A DNA stretch of 8,143 nt from assembly GCA_016295225.1 (NCBI GenBank), contig JAEDLP010000082.1:1-8143 (forward strand). The letters are read 5' to 3'. The stretch's first letter is position 1. Every line of letters starts with the position of its first letter. Shown in pieces: positions 1 through 5,338 of the stretch. The position numbers and the translations under genes were made by a program. The DNA is from Oscillospiraceae bacterium (GTDB lineage Bacteria > Bacillota > Clostridia > Oscillospirales > Oscillospiraceae). The notes below the pieces were generated by a model. That model saw nothing but the letters and a program-made list of their open reading frames with translations, was not told the origin of the DNA and searched no databases.

Positions 1-725
1 TCGCCGTAGCGAAGGGCGGGGCGGCGCTTGTGGCCGCTGCGGGCGTGGTACCGGTCGATGATGGCCTTGTCGTGCTCGTTGGCCTCGCCGGTGGTGATGT
101 ATTTGTCGATGGCGGCATAGGTGACACCCATGTCGTCCTCGTCAGTCTGACCTTCGAAGAGGCCGGCGGAGGGGGCCTTCTCGATGACGGCGGAGGGGGC
201 CTCCAGGTAGCGCAGGTACTCGAAGACCTCGGTGGCGGTCAGGTCGGCGATGGGGTTCAGGTCGAAGGCGCCGTCGCCCCACTTGGTGAAGTAGCCCATG
301 TGGTACTCGCTGGCGTTGCCGGTGCCGGCCACCAGGCGGTTCTCGCTGGCGCCCACAGCGTACAGGGAGAGCATACGCAGACGGGGAGCCAGATTGGTGA
401 TGGCCTGCTGGTTCAGCTCGGTGATGGCGGAGAGGGCCTCCATGGCCAGCTCCTTCTGGGGGGTGATGTCCAGGATGCGGGTCTTGATGCCGAACTTCTC
501 GGCCACTTCCATGCCGTCGTCCTTGTCGATGGTGAAGTTGCGCTTGGAGCTGCAGGGGATGATGATGGACTCGGTGTTTTCACAGGCCATCTTGCACAGG
601 ATCATAACCAGAGCAGAGTCCTTGCCGCCGCTGTTTCCAATGATAATGCCGTCGGCGTGGGCCTCTGCCAGGGCGTCCTGGATGAACTTGATCCGCTTCT
701 CGGTCTCTAACTTATAATCACGCAT
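1..725 (-). CDS. nadE: NH3-dependent NAD+ synthetase (C-terminus cut by window edge)
   Basis: Catalyses the last step of NAD+ synthesis: ATP-dependent amidation of nicotinic acid adenine dinucleotide, in the cytoplasm. 241 codons are visible from the ATG at 725-723; the 3' end runs off the left edge. The PP-loop ATPase signature SGGKDSA is at residues 32-38. The NadE-specific blocks follow: GTGNASEY (134-141), FTKWGDG with DLNPIADLT (about 146-163), and APSAGLFEGQTDEDDMG (184-200). There is no N-terminal nitrilase-like glutaminase domain, so this is the short ammonia-using form, usually about 245-275 residues; little is therefore missing. The start is supported by AAAGGA at 741-736, ten bases upstream. 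It lies 31 bp after the glmS stop with no terminator between, so it is probably co-transcribed with glmS. The family call is secure. Confidence 0.95.
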   Translation of the reverse strand, partial: MRDYKLETEKRIKFIQDALAEAHADGIIIGNSGGKDSALVMILCKMACENTESIIIPCSSKRNFTIDKDDGMEVAEKFGIKTRILDITPQKELAMEALSAITELNQQAITNLAPRLRMLSLYAVGASENRLVAGTGNASEYHMGYFTKWGDGAFDLNPIADLTATEVFEYLRYLEAPSAVIEKAPSAGLFEGQTDEDDMGVTYAAIDKYITTGEANEHDKAIIDRYHARSGHKRRPALRYG

Positions 726-756
726 GGTAACAGATTCCTTTCCCATTCTATCCGTA

Positions 757-2583
757 TCATTCAACGGTGACGGACTTGGCCAGGTTTTTGGGTTTATCGA
801 TGTCGCAGCCGTTGGCCTTGGCCACATAGTAGGCGAAGAGCTGCAGGGGGACGATCTCCGGCAGAGAGTTAAACAGGGGGTTGGTCTTGGGCACGAAGAT
901 CACGTCGTCGGCCTCGGCGAAGATCTGGCGGTTGCCCTCCAGAACCACAGCCAGGACCTGAGCGCCCCGGGCCTTGACCTCCTTGATGTTGCTCATCATC
1001 TTGTCGAAGAGCCGCTCGTAGCAGGCCAGGGCGATGACGGGACGGCCCTTCTCAATGAGGGCGATGGTGCCGTGCTTCAGCTCGCCGGCCCCGTAGGCCT
1101 CGGAGTGCAGGTAGGAGATCTCCTTGAGCTTCAGGGAGCCCTCCATGCAGGCGGCGTAGTCCAGGTTGCGGCCGATGAAGAAGAGGTTGTTGTAGCCGTG
1201 ATACTTCTCGGACAGGGTCTGGATGCCGGGGTTCAGGTCGATGGCCCGCTGGATGAGGCTGGGGAACTGGAGGATATCCTCCACCAGCGCCTTGTTCTCC
1301 TCATCGGTCAGTCTGCCCAGACGGCGGGCCATGTAAACGGCCAGCATGTGCATGACGGCCACCTGGGTGGTGTAGCCCTTGGTGGTGGCCACGGCGATCT
1401 CGGGGCCTGCCCAGGTGTAGACCACGTCGTCGGCCAGCTTGGCGATGGTGGAGCCCACCACGTTGACGATGGCCAGGATGCGGGCGCCCCGGGCCTTGCA
1501 CTCCTTCATGGCGGCGATGGTGTCGGCGGTCTCGCCGGACTGGGAGACCACCACCAGCAGGGTGTGCTCATCCACCAGGGGATTGCGGTAGCGCAGCTCA
1601 GAGGCCAGGTCGGCCTCCACGGGGATGCGGCAGAGCTCCTCGATGACGTACTTGCCCACGCTGCCGGCGTAGAAGGCCGAGCCGCAGGCGGTGATCATCA
1701 CCTTGTTGATCTTCTTCAAGTCCTCGTCGGTGAGGTTAAAGTCGTCCAGAACGATCTCCCCGTCCTTGATACGGGGCTCGATGGTGGACTTCAGGGCGTG
1801 GGGCTGCTCCATGATCTCCTTGAGCATGAAGTGCTCATAGCCCCCCTTCTCGGCGGCGGCGATGTCCCAGGCGATGCGGGTAACCTTGACCTCCACCTCT
1901 TTGCCCAGCTCGTTGTAGAGGGTGATGTTCTCGGGGGTGATGTCCGCGATCTCTCCGTCCTCCAGGTAGACCACGTTCTTGGTGTGGGCCACCAGGGCGG
2001 TGACGTCGGAAGCGAAGTAGTTCTCCCCCACGCCCACGCCCAGGATCAGGGGGGCGGCGTGGCGGGTGGCGATGATGCGGCCCTGCTCCTCGGCGCAGAG
2101 GATGCCCAGGGCGTAAGCCCCTTCCAGGCGGGCCACGGTCTTCATGACGGCCTTCTTCAGGTCGCCTTCGTAATACAGGTCCAGCAGGTGGACGATGACC
2201 TCAGTGTCGGTCTCGCTCTTGAACTGGAAGCCCTTTTCCTTGAGCTCTTCCCGCAGAGCGGCGTAGTTCTCGATGATGCCGTTATGTACGATGGCAAACT
2301 TGTCGTCGTTGCTCATATGGGGATGGGCGTTCACATCGGTGGGTTCCCCGTGGGTGGCCCAACGGGTATGGCCGATGCCGGACGCGCCGGACATGGCTGC
2401 GCCCCCCTGGATCTTCGCGTCCAGATTTTTGATCATGCCGATGGCTTTTTCCATATGGATGCCATTCTCCCCCAGCACGGCGATGCCGGCGGAGTCGTAT
2501 CCTCTGTATTCCAGTTTCTTCAGTCCATCCAGCAGGATGGGGGCTGCGCTCTGGCTGCCGGTAAAGCCGACAATACCACACAT
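757..2583 (-). CDS. glmS: Glutamine--fructose-6-phosphate aminotransferase (isomerizing)
   Basis: Makes glucosamine-6-phosphate from fructose-6-phosphate and glutamine, the entry to UDP-GlcNAc, peptidoglycan and other amino-sugar polymers; cytoplasmic. The protein has 608 residues, the usual length. The N-terminal class II glutaminase domain (about 2-230) begins MCGIVGF, with Cys2 as nucleophile after Met removal, HTRWATHG at 72-79, NG at 101-102 and SETDTE at 123-128. Two SIS domains follow: the first has CGSAFYAG (300-307), SQSGET (347-352) and ATTKGYTTQ (399-407); the second has LKLKEISYLHSEAYGAGELKHG (484-505), holding Glu488 and His504, and the C-terminal NLAKSVTVE with Lys603. These match the known E. 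coli catalytic positions. The start has a strong GGAGG at 2597-2593. It lies 95 bp downstream of purC and 31 bp upstream of nadE. No glmS ribozyme is recognisable upstream; a hairpin sits there instead. Confidence 0.98.
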   Translation of the reverse strand: MCGIVGFTGSQSAAPILLDGLKKLEYRGYDSAGIAVLGENGIHMEKAIGMIKNLDAKIQGGAAMSGASGIGHTRWATHGEPTDVNAHPHMSNDDKFAIVHNGIIENYAALREELKEKGFQFKSETDTEVIVHLLDLYYEGDLKKAVMKTVARLEGAYALGILCAEEQGRIIATRHAAPLILGVGVGENYFASDVTALVAHTKNVVYLEDGEIADITPENITLYNELGKEVEVKVTRIAWDIAAAEKGGYEHFMLKEIMEQPHALKSTIEPRIKDGEIVLDDFNLTDEDLKKINKVMITACGSAFYAGSVGKYVIEELCRIPVEADLASELRYRNPLVDEHTLLVVVSQSGETADTIAAMKECKARGARILAIVNVVGSTIAKLADDVVYTWAGPEIAVATTKGYTTQVAVMHMLAVYMARRLGRLTDEENKALVEDILQFPSLIQRAIDLNPGIQTLSEKYHGYNNLFFIGRNLDYAACMEGSLKLKEISYLHSEAYGAGELKHGTIALIEKGRPVIALACYERLFDKMMSNIKEVKARGAQVLAVVLEGNRQIFAEADDVIFVPKTNPLFNSLPEIVPLQLFAYYVAKANGCDIDKPKNLAKSVTVE

Positions 2584-2604
2584 CAGCGTATTCCTCCTTT
2601 TTCC

Positions 2605-2632
2605 CCGGGGAGACTCCCAGGAGTCTCCCCGG
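2605..2632 (-). other. Perfect 13-bp inverted repeat upstream of the glmS ribosome binding site
   Basis: CCGGGGAGACTCC (2605-2617) and its exact reverse complement (2620-2632) are separated by two bases. In RNA this would be a very stable GC-rich hairpin of about 12 bp with a four-base loop. Read on the minus strand it is followed by GGAAAAAGGAGG, which is an A-rich ribosome binding site and not a U-tract, so it is not a standard intrinsic terminator. In the plus direction it is followed only by TGTTTATA, also a poor U-tract. The hairpin ends about seven bases before the glmS GGAGG. It could be an mRNA-stabilising or processing element, or a translational control element; its function is not known from sequence. 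Confidence 0.75.
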
Positions 2633-2678
2633 TGTTTATAGGGTCAGTGATCCGTTCTCCGTGGATGCAGGTAAAACC

Positions 2679-3395
2679 TTACGCCTGTTCTCCCAGCAGG
2701 CGGCGCATGACCTCCTGGTATGCGTCCTCCACGTTGCCCAGATCCCGGCGGAATCTGTCCTTATCCAGCTTTTCGTTGGTCTCCTTGTCCCACAGGCGGC
2801 AGGTGTCGGGAGAGATCTCATCGGCCAGGATGATGGTCCCGTCGGTGGTCCGTCCGAACTCCAGCTTGAAGTCGACGAGGCGGATGCCCACGGACAGGAA
2901 GAACTCCTTCAGGGCCTCGTTGACCCGGAAGGCCAGGTCCACGATGGTGGCGATCTCTTCCCTGGTGGCCAGCTTCAGGGCCACGGCATGGTAGGAGTTG
3001 ATGAGGGGGTCGCCCAGGTCATCGTTCTTATAGGAGAACTCGATGGTGGGCGAGTCGAACTCGATGCCTTCCTCCACGCCATAGCGCTCGGCGAAGTGGC
3101 CGGCGGAGACGTTGCGAATGATGACTTCCAGGGGGACGATGGCGACCTTCCGCACCACAGTCTCTCTTTCACTGAGTTCCTCTACGAAGTGGGTGGGAAC
3201 GCCCTTCTTTTCCAGCATCTGCATGAGAAGATTGGTCATGCGGTTGTTGATGGCTCCCTTGCCCAGGATGGTGCCCTTTTTCAGACCGTTGAAGGCGGTG
3301 GCGTCGTCCTTGTATTCCACAATGAACTTCTCCCCGTCGTCGGTCCGATAGACTTTCTTTGCTTTTCCCTCGTAGATCTGTTCCAGCTTTTTCAT
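2679..3395 (-). CDS. purC: Phosphoribosylaminoimidazole-succinocarboxamide synthase (SAICAR synthetase)
   Basis: Joins aspartate to CAIR using ATP to give SAICAR in de novo purine synthesis; cytoplasmic. The protein has 238 residues, normal for a single-domain bacterial PurC. It opens with the typical IYEGKAKKVY (7-16), has FNGLKKGTI (35-43), the first family signature region at PLEVIIRNVSAGH (88-100), and the second signature LVDFKLEFG (173-181), followed by LADEISPDTCRLWD (190-203). Residue 100 is His where the usual signature has Ser. The start at 3395 is chosen over an in-frame ATG at 3443 because family homology begins at MKKLEQIYEGK and AAAGGGA (3411-3405) lies nine bases upstream. It is the first gene of a minus-strand run purC-glmS-nadE and diverges from glnA. 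No other purine gene is visible in the window. Confidence 0.97.
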   Translation of the reverse strand: MKKLEQIYEGKAKKVYRTDDGEKFIVEYKDDATAFNGLKKGTILGKGAINNRMTNLLMQMLEKKGVPTHFVEELSERETVVRKVAIVPLEVIIRNVSAGHFAERYGVEEGIEFDSPTIEFSYKNDDLGDPLINSYHAVALKLATREEIATIVDLAFRVNEALKEFFLSVGIRLVDFKLEFGRTTDGTIILADEISPDTCRLWDKETNEKLDKDRFRRDLGNVEDAYQEVMRRLLGEQA

Positions 3396-3404
3396 AGTGA
3401 TCGT

Positions 3405-3411
3405 TCCCTTT
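3405..3411 (-). promoter_or_regulatory. purC ribosome binding site that decides the start
   Basis: AAAGGGA on the minus strand ends nine bases before the ATG at 3395-3393. The alternative upstream ATG at 3443 has no comparable site and would add 16 residues unlike any PurC N-terminus, so the shorter protein is preferred. Confidence 0.8.
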
Positions 3412-3615
3412 CTGTCTTGAGTCGTGCTGGAGATCCCATGCAATTCACACAGGTACCTTGATTCACTTTCTTATTCTCCCATAAATCCATGGAATTTGCA
3501 ATGGGTTGGCCCACCTTTGTTTCTTTAATTTTATGATGTTCTCTCTGTGCAAACACCACAAAATCGGTTGATTTTGACGGACACGCCAAAAAAGATTTCA
3601 CCTGGCACTTTCTCC

Positions 3616-3644
3616 TTGACAGGTTTCGCCCTGGACACTATAAT
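3616..3644 (+). promoter_or_regulatory. glnA promoter, perfect sigma-A/sigma-70 consensus
   Basis: TTGACA (3616-3621) and TATAAT (3639-3644) are both exact consensus hexamers separated by the optimal 17 bases. Transcription is expected to start near 3650-3653, giving a leader of about 70 nt before the glnA ATG. The match is seen directly; the start point is inferred. Confidence 0.9.
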
Positions 3645-3655
3645 TTCAGATAAGC

Positions 3656-3697
3656 GGACGGGTGCTTCGGAATTCGAAGCTTACTTGTCCCTTTTTT
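3656..3697 (+). terminator. Terminator-like hairpin plus U-tract in the glnA leader (candidate attenuator)
   Basis: The left arm GGACGGGTGCTTCG (3656-3669) pairs with 3675-3690: six pairs GCTTCG/CGAAGC next to the loop, a two-base TT bulge, then GGGT with ACTT (two G-U pairs), then GGAC/GTCC at the base. The loop is GAATT (3670-3674). It is followed by CTTTTTT (3691-3697). This is the form of an intrinsic terminator, lying between the promoter and the ribosome binding site, so some transcripts should end near nucleotide 45. What would relieve it cannot be told from the sequence. The loop does not match the hexaloop (A at 1, G at 4) known for ANTAR-regulated leaders, and no upstream partner hairpin fits between the start site and this one. 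Confidence 0.7.
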
Positions 3698-3702
3698 GCG
3701 TG

Positions 3703-3709
3703 AAAGGAG
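3703..3709 (+). promoter_or_regulatory. glnA ribosome binding site that decides the start
   Basis: AAAGGAG lies ten bases before the ATG at 3720. An in-frame TTG at 3696 would extend the protein by eight residues, but it sits inside the U-tract and upstream of this site, so ATG 3720 is taken as the start. Confidence 0.88.
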
Positions 3710-3719
3710 ATTATACCTT

Positions 3720-5051
3720 ATGAGCAAATATACCAAAGAAGATATCATCCGCATGGTGGAGGAAGACGGCGTCGACTTCATCCGTATGCAGTTTACCGAT
3801 ATGTTCGGCCAGTCCAAGAACGTGGCCATTACCGCCTCCCAGATCGAGAAGGCCCTGAACAACCAGATTTCCATCGACGGCTCCTCCATTGAGGGCTTCA
3901 CCCGCATCCACGAGTCCGACCAGTACCTGCACCCCGACCTGGACAGCTACGCCATCCTGTCCTGGTACGAGAGCAAGGGCAAGGTGGCCCGTCTCCTCTG
4001 CGACGTGTGCAACCCCGACGGCTCCCCCTTCATCGGTGACCCCAGAGGGGCTCTGAAGCGGGTCCTGGCCCGGGCGGCAGAGATGGGCTACACCTTTAAC
4101 GTGGGCCCCGAGTGCGAGTTCTTCCTCTTCGAGCTGGACAAGGACGGCAAGCCCACCACCAAGACCGGCGACGAGGCCGGCTACTTTGACCTGGGCCCCA
4201 TCGACCACGGGGACTACACCCGCCGGGAGATCTGCCTGGCCCTGGAGGCCCTGGGCTTTGAGATCGAGGCCTCCCACCACGAGTGCGCCGCCGGCCAGCA
4301 CGAGATCGACTTCAAGTACGCCGACGCCCTCACCGCCGCCGACAACATCATCACCTTCAAGCAGACCGTGAAGAAGATCGCCTATGCCAACGGCCTCCAC
4401 GCCACCTTCATGCCCAAGCCCATCTACGGGGTGGCGGGCAACGGCATGCACATCAACATGTCCCTGTTCAAGGACGGCAAGAACGTCTTCTTCGACCCCG
4501 ACGGCAACCGCAAGCTGTCCAAGGAGGCCTACCACTTCATCGCCGGCCTGCTGGCCCACGTGAAGGCCATGACCGCCATCACCAACCCCCTGGTGAACTC
4601 CTACAAGCGGCTGGTTCCCGGCTACGAGGCCCCCTGCTACCTGGCCTGGTCGGCCTCCAACCGCTCCGCCCTCATCCGCATCCCCTCCGCCCGCGGCCAG
4701 TCCACCCGGGTGGAGCTGCGCAACCCCGACCCCTCCTGCAACCCCTACCTGGCCCTGGCCGTCTGCCTGGCCGCCGGTCTGGACGGCATCGAGCGGGGTC
4801 TGGAGCCCCCGGAGGAGATCACCGAGAACATCTTTGACATGGACGCCGCCGCCCGTGCCGCCAACGGCATCGAGGACCTGCCCAGCTCCCTGGAGCACGC
4901 CCTCTTCGCCCTGGAGAAGGACCCCCTGATCCAGTCCGTGCTTGGTCCCCACATCTACCCCCAGTACGTAACCGGCAAAAAGAAAGAGTGGGAAGAATAC
5001 TGCACCCGCGTCTCCAGCTGGGAGGTCGCAAAGTATATGGTGACGTACTAA
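3720..5051 (+). CDS. glnA: Glutamine synthetase, class I-alpha
   Basis: Forms glutamine from glutamate, ammonia and ATP; a cytoplasmic dodecamer in this family and the main ammonia-assimilating enzyme. At 443 residues it matches Bacillus-type GSI-alpha enzymes and lacks the extra segment and adenylylation site of GSI-beta. Visible motifs: GSSIEGF (54-60); metal ligands within GPECEFF (129-135, Glu131 and Glu133) and HHECAAGQHE (186-195, Glu188 and Glu195); HINMSLF (244-250) with His244; Arg297 and the flap Glu303 in the NSYKRLVPGYEAP block (293-305); Arg315, Arg320 and RVELRNPDPS (330-339). Arg62 is present, the position that in Bacillus subtilis GS is needed for glutamine feedback inhibition; Glu423 aligns with B. 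subtilis Glu424 if the one-residue offset holds. It is flanked by its own promoter, leader hairpin and 3' terminator, so probably monocistronic. Codon use is strongly C/G-ending, consistent with high expression. Confidence 0.98.
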   Translation: MSKYTKEDIIRMVEEDGVDFIRMQFTDMFGQSKNVAITASQIEKALNNQISIDGSSIEGFTRIHESDQYLHPDLDSYAILSWYESKGKVARLLCDVCNPDGSPFIGDPRGALKRVLARAAEMGYTFNVGPECEFFLFELDKDGKPTTKTGDEAGYFDLGPIDHGDYTRREICLALEALGFEIEASHHECAAGQHEIDFKYADALTAADNIITFKQTVKKIAYANGLHATFMPKPIYGVAGNGMHINMSLFKDGKNVFFDPDGNRKLSKEAYHFIAGLLAHVKAMTAITNPLVNSYKRLVPGYEAPCYLAWSASNRSALIRIPSARGQSTRVELRNPDPSCNPYLALAVCLAAGLDGIERGLEPPEEITENIFDMDAAARAANGIEDLPSSLEHALFALEKDPLIQSVLGPHIYPQYVTGKKKEWEEYCTRVSSWEVAKYMVTY

Positions 5052-5066
5052 TCGGCACGCCACCCG

Positions 5067-5108
5067 AAACCGGGAGAAACCGCACCCTTCGGCTTCCCCC
5101 GGTTTTTT
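5067..5108 (+). terminator. Intrinsic terminator of glnA
   Basis: The stem AAACCGGG (5067-5074) pairs with CCCGGTTT (5098-5105). Inside it, after a single mismatch, GAA (5076-5078) pairs with TTC (5094-5096), then after another mismatch CCG (5080-5082) pairs with CGG (5090-5092), closing a seven-base loop. The T-run covers 5103-5108. It begins 15 bp after the glnA stop and ends well before the carA promoter, which separates glnA from carAB. Confidence 0.92.
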
Positions 5109-5227
5109 CTAAATAGAACGGATATTTATTCGTATATTTTTCGGTTTGTGGATATTATTTCAGCACTCTCCCCAAAAACAACGAAAAAATACCCGTGTTG
5201 TTTTCTGCCGCTTTTTTGCGTAATACA

Positions 5228-5256
5228 TTGACGGGAGACAAACTTTCCGGTATACT
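5228..5256 (+). promoter_or_regulatory. carAB promoter (sigma-A/sigma-70 type)
   Basis: TTGACG (5228-5233) and TATACT (5251-5256), each one base off consensus, are 17 bases apart. Transcription should start near 5262-5265, leaving a leader of about 75 nt. No terminator or PyrR-type leader structure is evident in that leader. A six-base inverted repeat, TTTCCG (5244-5249) and CGGAAA (5264-5269), straddles the -10 box. The rest of the glnA-carA gap (5109-5227) is A+T-rich and holds only a weak A/T stem (5175-5182 with 5197-5204). Confidence 0.85.
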
Positions 5257-5327
5257 TAAGAGTCGGAAATCATGTTAATTACAAGAAGCATACAGTGAGC
5301 AACCGTTCAATTCCTGTATATATGGAT

Positions 5328-5332
5328 GGAGG
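5328..5332 (+). promoter_or_regulatory. carA ribosome binding site
   Basis: GGAGG lies six bases before ATG 5339, supporting that start; the encoded protein begins MKKAYLYLENG, as expected for a CarA N-terminal strand. Confidence 0.85.
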
Positions 5333-5338
5333 GACACG

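Larger units (their letters stand above)
3396..3719. other. Divergent purC/glnA intergenic region
   Basis: This 324-bp region is noticeably A+T-richer than the flanking genes. The glnA side (about 3600-3719) holds a consensus promoter, a leader hairpin with U-tract and the glnA ribosome binding site. The purC side (about 3412-3600) must contain the minus-strand promoter, but I see no convincing one. A possible -10 TAAAAT at 3533-3528 has no good -35 hexamer at 16-18 bases. An imperfect palindrome GGTTGGCCCACC (3504-3515, one mismatched pair) could be an operator but may be chance. I see no purine-riboswitch core, no T-box and no convincing small ORF with its own ribosome binding site. Confidence 0.6.

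Noticed and set aside
30..710. A 226-codon plus-strand open frame opposite nadE
   Set aside because: Low-complexity antisense of nadE; the minus strand reads as a canonical NadE with PP-loop and GTxNxSE motifs.
724..2994. A 756-codon open frame on the plus strand opposite glmS and part of purC
   Set aside because: It mirrors the C/G third-position bias of glmS, has low-complexity Gly/Val/Leu/Asp/His-rich content, no recognisable domain, and runs across two genes. It is an antisense shadow of G+C-rich coding sequence.
3392..3601. A 69-codon minus-strand open frame in the purC upstream region
   Set aside because: It overlaps the purC start in another frame, has no good ribosome binding site and no family resemblance; the region is better explained as a promoter and leader.
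3650..3700. ANTAR-type antitermination leader or glutamine riboswitch upstream of glnA
   Set aside because: The hairpin loop is GAATT and not a hexaloop with A1 and G4, there is no space for the paired first hairpin, and nothing resembles the glutamine riboswitch core.
3711..5063. A 450-codon open frame on the minus strand opposite glnA
   Set aside because: Same Gly/Val/His-rich composition without motifs, and it covers almost exactly the glnA coding span, so it is a codon-bias artefact.
5175..5204. Eight-base inverted repeat AAAACAAC / GTTGTTTT between glnA and carA
   Set aside because: It is A/T-rich with a 14-base loop in A/T-rich DNA. The glnA terminator just upstream is much stronger, so this adds little and may be chance.
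3691..5220. Repeated decamer CTTTTTTGCG at 3691-3700 and 5211-5220
   Set aside because: The flanks of the two copies are unrelated and the core is a T-run. One copy is the U-tract of the glnA leader hairpin. Treated as coincidence.
5272..5298. A short upstream ORF, MLITRSIQ, in the carA leader
   Set aside because: The arginine codon invited comparison with arginine-sensing leader peptides, but there is no proper ribosome binding site, it starts only about ten bases from the predicted transcript end, and there is no alternative RNA structure or terminator to control.
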